DNA from: an uncultured Pseudomonadota bacterium
GTDB lineage: Bacteria; Pseudomonadota; Alphaproteobacteria; RF32; CAG-239
Assembly (NCBI GenBank): GCA_902795745.1
Contig: CADBMG010000078.1
Location: 1 to 32,609 of the forward strand
Reading direction: 5' to 3'
Length of the DNA stretch: 32,609 bases
Part shown: piece after piece, positions 14,879 through 23,441 of the stretch
How positions within the stretch are numbered: the first letter of the stretch is position 1
How the letters are laid out: each line of letters opens with the position of its first letter
Position numbers and translations under genes: made by a program
The notes under the pieces: generated by a model
Database searches by the model: none
Told to the model about the DNA's origin: nothing
What the model saw: only the letters and a program-made list of their open reading frames with translations

Positions 14879-16658
14879 AATAGTTTTTTGCTTTATTTTA
14901 ACTCTTTGCAGTGCGGCACAGGCAAAAATCAGTGACAGAATAGCACTTTACGGGCAATCAAAATATCCATCGGGTTTTTCGGCATTTGAATATGTTAATC
15001 CTACCGCGCCGCAAGGTGGTAAGATGGTTTTGCCGGCATATGGTACGTTTGATAATTTTAATCCGTATATATTTAAAGGTGTGGCGGCAATTTTTGTACC
15101 GCTCTTAACAATGGAAACGCTGGGAATATCTCCGGTTGACGATCCGTTTACGGTTTATCCTTTGCTGGCGGAAAAGTTCGATTTGCCGGAAGATAAATCT
15201 TATGTCGGGTTTATTTTGAATAAAGAGGCAAAATTTGCAGATGGAACACCTGTTTTGGCCGATGATGTTATTTTCAGCTTTAATGCGATTATGGAAAAGG
15301 GTTCTCCGGTTTATAAAATGTATTATGCCGATGTGGCCAGAGCAGAAAAAATAAATGATCATGAAGTGCGTTTTTATTTCAAAGAAGGCGTCGAAAATAA
15401 AGAGTTGCCGATGATTTTGGCTCAATTCTATATTTTTTCTGCAAAAGATTGGCAAGGTCGTGAGTTTGATAAGCCCACTTTGCAAGTGCCACTTGGCAGC
15501 GGACCGTATGTAGTTGATGATTTTCAGGTTAATAAATATATCTCATTTAAAAAGAATCCTCAATATTGGGGAAAAGATTTGTCGGTGCAACGCGGCTTTT
15601 ATAACTTTGAGCAAATACGCTATGATTATTATCAAGACACTACGGTTACACTACAAGCACTTTTTGCCGGTAATATTGATGTGCGTGAAGAGTATATTGC
15701 TAAGATTTGGATGACCGGTTATGACAATGATTTGATAAAAACCGGTAAAGTGGTGAAAAAAACTATTGAACATCATAATCCGGCGATTTTGCAAAATTTT
15801 GCTTTCAATGTGCGGCGTGATAAATTTAAGGACAGAAGAGTGCGCAAGGCAATAGATTTGGCTTTTAACTTTGAGTGGGCAAACGAAAAACTTTTTTATA
15901 ATCAATATCAGCGTCTTTACAGCTATTTTACTAATACAGGAATGGAAGCAACGGGCTTGCCGGAGGGAAGAGAATTGGAGATTTTGCAACGCTACAAAGA
16001 GCAATTGCCTTCGGAAGTGTTCAGCGAACCATATCAATTGACGGTGAATAAAGAGATAAATAATCCGCGCGAAAACTTAAAAAAAGCAGTGGTTCTTCTT
16101 AAAGAAGCAGGTTATGATTTTGTCGGCGATAAAATGACTAATATGCAAACAGGTGAGCCGTTAGAAATTGAGATTTTAAGCAATTCGGCAAATGGTGCAA
16201 CCTTCACCAAAGTGATGTTGCCGTTCATCGAAAATTTGCGTAAAATCGGTATAAAAGCAGTATTCCGCAATTTGGAGGTCAATATTTTTAAAAATCGTTT
16301 GGATACGTTTGATTTTGATATGGCAATTGTGTCGTATCGTGTATCGCAATTACCGGGCAATGAGCAAAGAGAATATTGGGGGAGCGAATCGGCGGATATG
16401 CAAGGAAGTAACAATGTAATTGGGATAAAAAATCCGGTTGTCGATGCGCTGATAAAAGGCTTGGTTGCTGCTCAGGAAAAAACGGATTTTGTAGCGTACG
16501 TGAAGGCACTTGACAGAGTATTGTTGCACGAAAATTATATGATTTTTCAATGGTTTTCACCGGTAGAGAGAGTGGCATATTGGGATAAGTTTGAGCAGCC
16601 TCAAACGAAAATAAAAACCGGTTTTCAGCCGTTTACGTGGTGGGCAAAGGAGAGATAA
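14856..16658 (+). CDS. yejA: Peptide-binding protein of an ABC importer (YejA-like, SBP family 5)
   Basis: A 600-residue periplasmic binding protein of family 5, most like YejA, the receptor of the YejABEF importer that takes up microcin C in enterobacteria and peptidoglycan fragments in some alphaproteobacteria. A signal peptide is clear: basic start, hydrophobic core FCFILTLC, cleavage after AAQA. Then LYGQSKYPSGFSAFEYVNPTAPQGG, a typical YejA opening, and KFADGTPVLADDVIFSF in the middle. The frame reaches back to 14805, but ATG 14856 places the signal peptide at the N-terminus. The overlap with the upstream gene is 23 bases. yejB follows with a one-base overlap. Ligand cannot be read from the sequence. 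Confidence 0.9.
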   Translation: MKIITVNKIVFCFILTLCSAAQAKISDRIALYGQSKYPSGFSAFEYVNPTAPQGGKMVLPAYGTFDNFNPYIFKGVAAIFVPLLTMETLGISPVDDPFTVYPLLAEKFDLPEDKSYVGFILNKEAKFADGTPVLADDVIFSFNAIMEKGSPVYKMYYADVARAEKINDHEVRFYFKEGVENKELPMILAQFYIFSAKDWQGREFDKPTLQVPLGSGPYVVDDFQVNKYISFKKNPQYWGKDLSVQRGFYNFEQIRYDYYQDTTVTLQALFAGNIDVREEYIAKIWMTGYDNDLIKTGKVVKKTIEHHNPAILQNFAFNVRRDKFKDRRVRKAIDLAFNFEWANEKLFYNQYQRLYSYFTNTGMEATGLPEGRELEILQRYKEQLPSEVFSEPYQLTVNKEINNPRENLKKAVVLLKEAGYDFVGDKMTNMQTGEPLEIEILSNSANGATFTKVMLPFIENLRKIGIKAVFRNLEVNIFKNRLDTFDFDMAIVSYRVSQLPGNEQREYWGSESADMQGSNNVIGIKNPVVDALIKGLVAAQEKTDFVAYVKALDRVLLHENYMIFQWFSPVERVAYWDKFEQPQTKIKTGFQPFTWWAKER

Positions 16659-17746
16659 TGCGCGGATATATATTGAAAAGATTGCTATTGATTCCCTTCA
16701 CTCTGTGGGGAATAATAACGGTTAATTTTGCCATTATTCAATTGGCTCCGGGAGGACCTGTTGACTATATGTTGGCGCAATATCGCGGAATGAATACCGA
16801 TGCCAAATCGCAATTGACATCAAGTGTTGAAGCAAAGCAAAATGTGGTCAACGAATCGACAACAAGTGCAAAATATGTAGGAGCACAAGGGGTACCGGAA
16901 GACCTAATAAAAGCTCTGGAACAACAATTCGGCTTTGATAAACCGTGGTATATGCGTTACGGTAAAATGTTGAAAGACTATTTGCTGTTTGACTTTGGTA
17001 AAAGTTATTACCGCGATAAAACAATTTTGGAATTGATAAAAGAACGATTGCCTGTTTCGGTTTCACTGGGTTTGTGGTCAACTTTACTGATTTATCTTAT
17101 AGCCATTCCGCTCGGAATAAAAAAAGCACAAAAAGACGGCTCTAAATTTGATATTATCACTTCATTTGCCGTGGTAATCGGTTCGGCGATGCCGGTATTT
17201 TTGTTGGCGGTATTTTTTATTGTATTTTTTGCCGGCGGAATATATTGGCAATGGTTTCCGCTGAGAGGATTGGTAAGTGACAATTGGGATAATTTAAGTT
17301 TTTTGGCTCAAATTAAAGATTATTTTTGGCATATAACATTGCCGGTTTTAACCATGGTTATCGGTGGTTTCGCCGGTTTGACCATGCTGACGAAAAATTC
17401 TTTTCTTGATGAAATAAATAAGCAATATGTGCTGACAGCAAGGGCAAAAGGAGTACCGGAGAATCGTATTTTATACGGACATATTTTTCGCAATGCAATG
17501 TTGATTATTATTGCCGGATTTCCGTCATTGTTGATTAAAATGCTGTTTACCGGTTCATTGTTGATTGAGGTAATTTTTTCACTCAATGGCTTGGGACTGC
17601 TGGGGTATGAGGCAATAACAACGCGCGACTATCCGGTAGTTTTCGGTACGTTGTACATATTTGCATTGCTCGGATTGGTATTAAAACTTATCAGCGATAT
17701 TACATATTCGTTGGTTGATCCGCGGATTAATTTTGAAAAGATGTGA
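16658..17746 (+). CDS. yejB: ABC importer permease (YejB-like)
   Basis: A 362-residue inner-membrane permease of the oligopeptide (OppB/DppB) class, close to E. coli YejB in length. The N-terminal helix RGYILKRLLLIPFTLWGIITVNFAIIQLAPGGP is typical, followed by a periplasmic loop of about 60 residues, then five more helices and the EAA loop (LTARAKGVPENRILYGHIFRNA) that contacts the ATPase. AAGGAG precedes the ATG at 16658, which overlaps the yejA stop as TAATG; the seven extra upstream codons are discounted. A strong terminator follows at 17795, so the usual partner permease (YejE) and ATPase (YejF) are not in this operon. They must be encoded elsewhere or the importer borrows subunits. Confidence 0.9.
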   Translation: MRGYILKRLLLIPFTLWGIITVNFAIIQLAPGGPVDYMLAQYRGMNTDAKSQLTSSVEAKQNVVNESTTSAKYVGAQGVPEDLIKALEQQFGFDKPWYMRYGKMLKDYLLFDFGKSYYRDKTILELIKERLPVSVSLGLWSTLLIYLIAIPLGIKKAQKDGSKFDIITSFAVVIGSAMPVFLLAVFFIVFFAGGIYWQWFPLRGLVSDNWDNLSFLAQIKDYFWHITLPVLTMVIGGFAGLTMLTKNSFLDEINKQYVLTARAKGVPENRILYGHIFRNAMLIIIAGFPSLLIKMLFTGSLLIEVIFSLNGLGLLGYEAITTRDYPVVFGTLYIFALLGLVLKLISDITYSLVDPRINFEKM

Positions 17747-17794
17747 TTTTTATAAATTGCCATATTTATCATAGAAGAAAATTGTGTCAAAAAC

Positions 17795-17828
17795 AAGGTG
17801 TTCATTTTGAGCTGAACACCTTATTTTT
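17795..17828. terminator. Bidirectional terminator after yejB
   Basis: AAGGTGTTCA (17795-17804) pairs perfectly with TGAACACCTT (17813-17822) and a T-run follows on the plus strand. The minus-strand orphan gene has its stop codon inside the left arm (17802-17804). Confidence 0.85.
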
Positions 17829-18326
17829 TCCCTCAAATTGGGCAAGATATATCTCGGCCAATTTTTCTTTTTCGTTCCATTTGCCGTCGACTTTCATCAG
17901 CCAACGTTCTACTCCGCTGTTGGCGACAGTAGCTCGTGGATTTTCGGCAAAAGCCTTGATATGTTTGAACATATCTTCCGCACCGTCGCAACCGACGGCT
18001 ACACGGCAGAGATTTTCTGCCATTTCCGGTACCAAACTCCAACGCTTGATAGCAATGAAGACGACATCGGATGCCAGCGCATTGTTCATGTACTCAAACA
18101 TAATTGCAAGAGCACTGTTGAAAGGAGGATACTTTTGGTAGTACTCCTTGGCAAAATCGGCTGCTTCGGTTTCATTAGCGCAAACAGCTTTTGCTAAGGC
18201 CTGCTCTTCATTTTCACTGAGGACATCCACGAATGCGGTTTCGCTGTTTTCGGATAAACGGCGATAAAAAACCTGAGCTCGCAATTCCTTGAATTGTCCG
18301 CTCGTTATCAAATCCATATACTCCAT
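17802..18326 (-). CDS. Orphan helical protein of unknown function
   Basis: A 174-residue protein (170 if the second ATG, MDLITSG, is used) that I do not recognise. It looks mostly alpha-helical, with acidic and alanine-rich stretches (SENEEQALAKAVCANETEAADFAKEYY) and a C-terminal WLMKVDGKWNEKEKLAEIY part; helical-repeat folds are possible. No signal peptide or membrane segment. GC content is about 45-48% in two hand-counted lines, higher than neighbours, and C-ending codons (TTC, TAC, ATC, CTC) are common. Its promoter is a perfect consensus, so it should be strongly expressed. GGAG lies just before the second ATG. It stands alone between yejB and the AMMECR1 fusion. Confidence 0.72.
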   Translation of the reverse strand: MEYMDLITSGQFKELRAQVFYRRLSENSETAFVDVLSENEEQALAKAVCANETEAADFAKEYYQKYPPFNSALAIMFEYMNNALASDVVFIAIKRWSLVPEMAENLCRVAVGCDGAEDMFKHIKAFAENPRATVANSGVERWLMKVDGKWNEKEKLAEIYLAQFEGKNKVFSSK

Positions 18327-18352
18327 ATATTTAAATAATTAAAAATCATCTC

Positions 18353-18381
18353 ATTATACATAAACTTTGCGGTTTTGTCAA
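18353..18381 (-). promoter_or_regulatory. Perfect consensus sigma70 promoter of the orphan gene
   Basis: Read on the minus strand: TTGACA (18376-18381), exactly 17 bases, TATAAT (18353-18358). Transcription would start about 18346, giving a leader of some 20-30 bases. It is the best promoter in the window. Confidence 0.9.
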
Positions 18382-18412
18382 TATATGTAATCGGTTGTGT
18401 TAAAACAAATTT

Positions 18413-19789
18413 TTAATCCACCTTGTGGCGCACCACCTCAAAACGAGATAATTTTATATCCTCACTTTCAGCAATACCGGCTTTCTGTTTAGCTATCACT
18501 ATTTGTTGTTGCGGCGTATCAACTCCTTCTATATCCGGCAAAAGCAGACCGCGCCTATTACCGTTTTCGACAATTACACCGTATTTTTTAGCATTCAGCT
18601 CGGCAATAGAAGAAACAGGCTCTGCCGGCATTAAAATATCGACACTATACACCAGCTCGCTGAGTTCGTATGCCCGCACCGGCTCAAAGCGAGGGTCACG
18701 AGAACAGGCCGCAACGGCATTTTGCATAATTTCAGCAGCCAAGCAATTTTGTGCGGCATTGATTGTACCAATACAACCACGCAAAATTCCGCGCTTTTTT
18801 ATAGAAACAAATGCTCCGGCGCGGGCAAAAAGCATCTCTGTCGGCAAAGAAATATTTAACGGCATTTTTTTACTTGTAACATATGTTTCAACTGTTTGTC
18901 TTGCCAACTGCACATACGCATCTTCTTTTTGCCGCATTTTTTCAAGTTCAGCTAAATATTGCGTTCCGAAATGGCGTGTTTTGTCTTCGCTACCGACTGC
19001 AAATTGTGCTACACCATAGCCAACACCGAACGGTCCTTCATAAGAGAGTAATTTAGCTTTAACCTTTTTGCCATCCAATGCACCGGCCATAATCACAAAC
19101 GAGCGATGTCCGCACTCTGAGGCAGCTTCGCATAATTGCGGAGACATATTCAACATAGTCATAAAGTCGGCATTTTGCAAAACGGATGTGATTTTTTGAT
19201 CATAGATAGGACCTTCTTTTACGAAACCGTACGGACCGTTTGCCGATAGTTTGTGCGACAAATCACCGCTGGCGATGATTACAGTGCGGCGGTTCAACTT
19301 ATCAGCGGTTAGGGCAATTAATCTTCCCAATTCGTAGTGATGCAATAAACTTAAATCTGAAAGACCTATGCGTACAACTTGGTATTTTGAGTACGCCTCA
19401 TCAAAAAAATGTAACGGAATAAATGTGCCATGATCAAGAGAAGCGTCTTGCTCTCCTGATGTGCCGCAAGGAAAATCGAATCGTCGGCAAATTTGCTCCA
19501 AACAGCTGACAAATTCTTTGTCATAATCACAACGGAGTGTTACATCCGGGGCGTTAAAACGTGCCATATTGCCGGTGGCTTCGCTATGAGGCGAAACATG
19601 GAAATAGTCACGATACATTACGCTGTGAGGACTGATAATCACTACTGTTTCCGGCTTATAAGCGGCTAAAAATTTCATAGCTTTTTTATAAGCTTTAATT
19701 GTATTTTTGATTTTTTGCTCTTCGCCTTTGCCTATTTGCGGTAAAATAAGCGGCGGGTGCGGTACGGAAACAGCAGCTAAAATTGACAT
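18413..19789 (-). CDS. Extradiol-dioxygenase-like (MEMO-type) domain fused to AMMECR1
   Basis: A 458-residue protein of the AmmeMemoRadiSam group. Residues 1 to about 270 form a class III extradiol dioxygenase/LigB-like domain: VPHPPLI at 9-15, SPHS at 53-56, LDHG at 118-121 and SGDLSH at 174-179. Residues from about 285 to the end form an AMMECR1 domain with its hallmark LRGCIG at 336-341 and SRDPRFEPV at 363-371. This two-domain fusion is a known arrangement, usually found near a radical-SAM partner; none is in the window. The function of the system is not established. GGGAG precedes the ATG at 19789, so the ten extra upstream codons are discounted. It is a single gene, divergent from truB. 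Confidence 0.9.
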   Translation of the reverse strand: MSILAAVSVPHPPLILPQIGKGEEQKIKNTIKAYKKAMKFLAAYKPETVVIISPHSVMYRDYFHVSPHSEATGNMARFNAPDVTLRCDYDKEFVSCLEQICRRFDFPCGTSGEQDASLDHGTFIPLHFFDEAYSKYQVVRIGLSDLSLLHHYELGRLIALTADKLNRRTVIIASGDLSHKLSANGPYGFVKEGPIYDQKITSVLQNADFMTMLNMSPQLCEAASECGHRSFVIMAGALDGKKVKAKLLSYEGPFGVGYGVAQFAVGSEDKTRHFGTQYLAELEKMRQKEDAYVQLARQTVETYVTSKKMPLNISLPTEMLFARAGAFVSIKKRGILRGCIGTINAAQNCLAAEIMQNAVAACSRDPRFEPVRAYELSELVYSVDILMPAEPVSSIAELNAKKYGVIVENGNRRGLLLPDIEGVDTPQQQIVIAKQKAGIAESEDIKLSRFEVVRHKVD

Positions 19790-19889
19790 GTATTTCTCCC
19801 TAAAATGTATTTGTGACAATGTTACTCTTAAATATTTAAGTTTTTATTTAGTTTAATACGAGTAAATCAAATTACTCTTTCGTTATTTA

Positions 19890-19918
19890 TTGACATCGTA
19901 AAATCAATAAGATATGAA
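19890..19918 (+). promoter_or_regulatory. Promoter of truB-rpsO-pnp
   Basis: TTGACA (19890-19895), a 17-base spacer and TATGAA (19913-19918), about 28 bases before the truB ATG. Confidence 0.75.
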
Positions 19919-19946
19919 TATTGCAGTAATTTTTTAAGGATAAAAG

Positions 19947-20885
19947 ATGAAGCAAAAAAAGAGAGAGGATGTTGACGGTTGGCTCATAATCGACAAACCT
20001 AAGGGAATGGGGTCTACTGAGGTGGTGGGTAAAACCCGTTGGTTATTAAACGCCAACAAAAACGGACATACCGGAACTCTTGACCCTTTTGCTACCGGAG
20101 TGTTGCCGATTGCTTTCGGTGAAGCAACAAAGCTGGTTCCTTTTGTTACCGAGGGTGAAAAGGAATATGAATTTGTCATTAAATGGGGTGAACAAACTTC
20201 GACTGATGATATTGAAGGAGAAGTGGTTGCTCGTAGTTCAAAAATTCCGAATCGTGAGGAAATTATTGCTGCATTGCCTTGTTTTATCGGTACAATAACT
20301 CAAATACCGCCGATATATTCTGCCATAAAAATTAACGGACAGCAGGCATACAAGTTGGCGCGCAAAGGACAAAATGTTGATATGCCGCCACGACAGGTGG
20401 AAATATATGCCTTGGAATTATTGGAAATAGGAACCGATACGGCTAAATTTCGCGTTAAATGTTCCAAAGGTACATATGTGCGTACATTGGGGCGCGATTT
20501 AGCGATAAAATTGGGAACAGTAGGGCATTTAATTGAGCTAAGACGCACAAAATGTGGAATTTTTGATCTGAATTCAAAAATTTTACTGGATTCTTTGGAA
20601 AAAATGGAGTATGTAGAAGAACGACGGAAGTTTCTTTTGCCGATTGAAACGTCTCTGCGCGACATCGCGGAGATTGCTGTTTCGGCAGAAGATGCTCTCA
20701 AACTAATGCACGGACAGGGGCTGTCTCCAAAGGGTTTTGACATTCAACCGTCAGAAAATCCGGTAGCAGCCAAGTTTGGGGATTGTTTGATTGCGTTGGT
20801 GCGAATTGATGAACGCAAAATTTCACCGATTCGTGTGTTTAACTTAAATAAAATAAAGGAAAAAACAGATGTCGATAACAAATGA
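19947..20885 (+). CDS. truB: tRNA pseudouridine(55) synthase
   Basis: A 312-residue enzyme that makes pseudouridine 55 in the T-loop of tRNAs. DGWLIIDKPKGMGS at the start, the catalytic Asp46 in GHTGTLDPFATG, PPIYSAIKINGQQAYKLAR and the SKGTYVRTLGRDL motif are all present. Length is normal for the family. AAGGA precedes the ATG. The 3' end overlaps rpsO by 17 bases. The order truB-rpsO-pnp is conserved across many bacteria and ties tRNA modification, ribosome assembly and RNA decay in one transcript. Confidence 0.97.
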   Translation: MKQKKREDVDGWLIIDKPKGMGSTEVVGKTRWLLNANKNGHTGTLDPFATGVLPIAFGEATKLVPFVTEGEKEYEFVIKWGEQTSTDDIEGEVVARSSKIPNREEIIAALPCFIGTITQIPPIYSAIKINGQQAYKLARKGQNVDMPPRQVEIYALELLEIGTDTAKFRVKCSKGTYVRTLGRDLAIKLGTVGHLIELRRTKCGIFDLNSKILLDSLEKMEYVEERRKFLLPIETSLRDIAEIAVSAEDALKLMHGQGLSPKGFDIQPSENPVAAKFGDCLIALVRIDERKISPIRVFNLNKIKEKTDVDNK

Positions 20886-21138
20886 AGTAAAAAAAGAAAT
20901 TGTTGCTAAATATGGTAATTCCGCAACCGATACCGGTTCGCCGGAAGTTCAAATTGCTATTTGGACATATCGTATTAATGCTTTGATTGAACACTTTAAT
21001 GTTCATAAAAAAGATTTACACTCTCGCTTAGGTTTGATGAAGATGGTAAGCCGTCGTCGTCACTTGCTGGACCACTTAAAGAAAACCAGCGAAGAGAGAT
21101 ACCAAGCAATTGTGAAAAAACTTGATTTGCGTAAGTAA
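20869..21138 (+). CDS. rpsO: 30S ribosomal protein S15
   Basis: An 89-residue primary 16S rRNA-binding protein of the small subunit. NSATDTGSPEVQIA, HKKDLHSRLGLMKMVSRRRHLLDHLK and the final RYQAIVKKLDLRK match S15 closely over its full length. The start lies inside truB (17-base overlap) with AAAGGA upstream, so it is part of the truB transcript. The S15 leader control known in enterobacteria cannot be judged here, since the leader region is truB coding sequence. Confidence 0.98.
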   Translation: MSITNEVKKEIVAKYGNSATDTGSPEVQIAIWTYRINALIEHFNVHKKDLHSRLGLMKMVSRRRHLLDHLKKTSEERYQAIVKKLDLRK

Positions 21139-21145
21139 TAACATT

Positions 21146-21173
21146 GGGGCGGTAAAGATGGCTTTGCTGCCCC
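21146..21173 (+). promoter_or_regulatory. Strong hairpin between rpsO and pnp
   Basis: A 12-bp stem (21146-21157 with 21162-21173, including two G-T pairs) with an ATGG loop. No T-run follows, so it is not a simple terminator. In E. coli this interval carries the RNase III-processed hairpin through which PNPase controls its own message; this could be the counterpart, but processing is not shown. Confidence 0.65.
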
Positions 21174-21263
21174 GCAAAAATCCTAAGCTCTCTGTTTTGA
21201 AAGTTTGGGTGCGGAAAAAGATGAATGGAAAAAGAAGAATTTTTTAGAAAGGAAAGAAAATAG

Positions 21264-23381
21264 ATGATAGATTTTAAAATTAGTCGTAAAGAGATGAATT
21301 GGGGAGGCCGTGAATTAGTATTAGAAACGGGCAAAATTGCTCGTCAGGCAACAGGTGCCGTAATGGCTACATACGGAGAAACAATGGTTTTAGCAACTGT
21401 GGTTGCGGCAAAAGAGGCTAAACCGGATCAGGATTTCTTTCCTTTAACAGTAAATTATCAGGAAAAATATTATGCTACCGGTAAAATTCCGGGGGGCTTT
21501 AACAAACGTGAAGGTAAACCGTCGGAGCGTGAAATCTTAATTTCTCGCTTGATTGACAGACCGATTCGCCCGCTATTTCCTGATGCATTTAAAAATGAAG
21601 TGCAAATTGTTTGCACTGTACTATCCCATGACCAGAAAAACGATTCTGACGTAGTATCAATGATTGCCGCCTCAGCTGCATTAGCAGTTTCCGGTATTCC
21701 GTTTATGGGACCGGTCGGTGCTGCTAAAGTGGGTTATCACAAAGGTAAGTACATCTTAAACCCGACAATAGAACAACAACAGTCTTCGGAATTGGAATTG
21801 ACGGTTGCCGGTACCAAAGAGGGTGTTTTAATGGTAGAATCGGAAGCACAAGAACTCTCCGAGGAAACAATGCTTGGCGCAGTTATGTTCGGTTTTGAAA
21901 GTTTTCAACCGGTTATTGAATTGATTGAACAATTGGCAGCCGAAGCTGGTAAAGAAAAATGGGAAGAGCCGAAGTTTCCGGAAGAATATGATGCTTTGAG
22001 TTCGCGTATTATGAATGAATACGGTGCACGATATGAACAGGCATTCAGCATTACCGATAAGCAACAGCGCGGCGATATGCTCGGAGCTTTGTCCGAAGAG
22101 ATTAAAGCGACGATTGATCCGGAAAATGAATTGGAAAATCGTTATGTCGGTGATGCTATTGAAAACGTTATGCATCACACTATGCGTGAAAAAGTTTTAT
22201 CTACCGGTCATCGTATTGATGGTCGCGATACTAAAACGGTTCGCCCAATCAGCTGTGAAGTAGCGGTTTTGCCGGAAGCTCATGGTTCCGCGCTATTTAC
22301 TCGCGGAGAAACGCAGGCAATGGTTGTAACTACATTAGGTACGCCGGAAGATTCACAGTTGGTGGACGGTTTATTCCCTGAGTATAAGCAAGATTTTATG
22401 CTCTATTATAACTTCCCTCCGTTTTCGGTAGGCGAATGCGGACGCTTGGGAACACCGGGACGTCGTGAAATCGGTCACGGTAAATTGGCATGGCGCGCAA
22501 TTCATCCGATGTTACCGAAAGATAAAGAGGTTTTCCCTTATTCTCTACGTGTTGTATCCGATATTATGGAATCAAACGGTTCTTCGTCTATGGCTACGGT
22601 ATGCGGTACGTGTCTGTCTCTTATGGATGCCGGTGTGCCGATGAAAAAGCCTGTTGCCGGTATTGCTATGGGATTAATCAAAGAAGATGACGGTCGTGTA
22701 GCAATTTTGACTGATATTTTGGGCGATGAAGATCATCTCGGGGATATGGACTTTAAAGTTGCCGGTACCAAAGATGGTGTAACCGCTTTGCAAATGGATA
22801 TAAAAATCACCTCCATTACCAAAGAGATTATGCAAAATGCCTTGGCTCAGGCACATGAAGGACGTATTCATATTTTAGGCGAAATGGCTAAGGCTATTGC
22901 CGAACCGCGTCCTGAGATTTCACCGAAAGCTCCGCGTATTCATACAATGAAGATTCCTACAGATAAGATTCGTGAAGTTATCGGTACGGGCGGTAAAGTT
23001 ATTCGTGAGATTATCGAAAAGACTAATACAAAGATTGAAATCGAAGATGACGGTACGGTTTTGATTGCTTCCAATAATAACGAAAATTGCCAGAAGGCCA
23101 TTGACATTATTATGGACATTGTTGCCGAGCCGGAAGTTGGTCACGTTTATAAAGGTACTATTACCAAAATTATGGACTTTGGTGCATTTGTCCGTTTTGT
23201 GGGACAAACCGAAGGTTTAGTACATATTTCCGAGATTAAAAATGAGCGTATAGCCTCGGTTTGCGACTTCTATAAAGAAGGTGACACAATTTGGGTTAAA
23301 TGTTTGGGCACTGACAGCCGCGGCAAAATTAAGCTTTCGGCAAAGTGTGTTGACCAAGAAACCGGAAAGGAAATTGAATAG
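21264..23381 (+). CDS. pnp: Polyribonucleotide nucleotidyltransferase (PNPase)
   Basis: A 705-residue 3'-to-5' phosphorolytic exoribonuclease and degradosome component. Two RNase PH domains (about 1-210 and 300-545) flank a helical linker; the second carries the FPPFSVGECGRLG and GHGKLAWRA segments of the active site. A KH domain follows near residues 555-615 (VIGTGGKVIREI) and an S1 domain near 620-690 (GHVYKGTITKIMDFGAFVRF). Length is typical for alphaproteobacteria. GAAAGGAAAG precedes the ATG. It ends in a terminator shared with the convergent acyl carrier protein gene. The hairpin upstream may allow self-control of expression. Confidence 0.98.
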   Translation: MIDFKISRKEMNWGGRELVLETGKIARQATGAVMATYGETMVLATVVAAKEAKPDQDFFPLTVNYQEKYYATGKIPGGFNKREGKPSEREILISRLIDRPIRPLFPDAFKNEVQIVCTVLSHDQKNDSDVVSMIAASAALAVSGIPFMGPVGAAKVGYHKGKYILNPTIEQQQSSELELTVAGTKEGVLMVESEAQELSEETMLGAVMFGFESFQPVIELIEQLAAEAGKEKWEEPKFPEEYDALSSRIMNEYGARYEQAFSITDKQQRGDMLGALSEEIKATIDPENELENRYVGDAIENVMHHTMREKVLSTGHRIDGRDTKTVRPISCEVAVLPEAHGSALFTRGETQAMVVTTLGTPEDSQLVDGLFPEYKQDFMLYYNFPPFSVGECGRLGTPGRREIGHGKLAWRAIHPMLPKDKEVFPYSLRVVSDIMESNGSSSMATVCGTCLSLMDAGVPMKKPVAGIAMGLIKEDDGRVAILTDILGDEDHLGDMDFKVAGTKDGVTALQMDIKITSITKEIMQNALAQAHEGRIHILGEMAKAIAEPRPEISPKAPRIHTMKIPTDKIREVIGTGGKVIREIIEKTNTKIEIEDDGTVLIASNNNENCQKAIDIIMDIVAEPEVGHVYKGTITKIMDFGAFVRFVGQTEGLVHISEIKNERIASVCDFYKEGDTIWVKCLGTDSRGKIKLSAKCVDQETGKEIE

Positions 23382-23403
23382 TAGATATTTTCTTTTGCAA
23401 AAG

Positions 23404-23440
23404 AAAAATCCCTTCTTGATTTGTTCAAGAAGGGATTTTT
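23404..23440. terminator. Bidirectional terminator between pnp and the ACP gene
   Basis: A perfect 16-bp stem (23404-23419 with 23425-23440) with a five-base loop, A-run left and T-run right, serving both converging genes. Confidence 0.92.
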
Positions 23441-23441
23441 G

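Noticed and set aside
1226..17746. Microcin C import plus immunity system (YejAB with MccF-like S66 peptidase)
   Set aside because: The genes are over 12 kb apart in different operons, and both have ordinary housekeeping roles in cell-wall recycling or peptide uptake.
17743..18197. Plus-strand frames opposite the orphan gene
   Set aside because: They cross the yejB terminator and have no ribosome binding site; the minus-strand frame has a perfect promoter.
18423..19019. Plus-strand 198-codon frame
   Set aside because: It is antisense to the AMMECR1 domain, which has clear family motifs.
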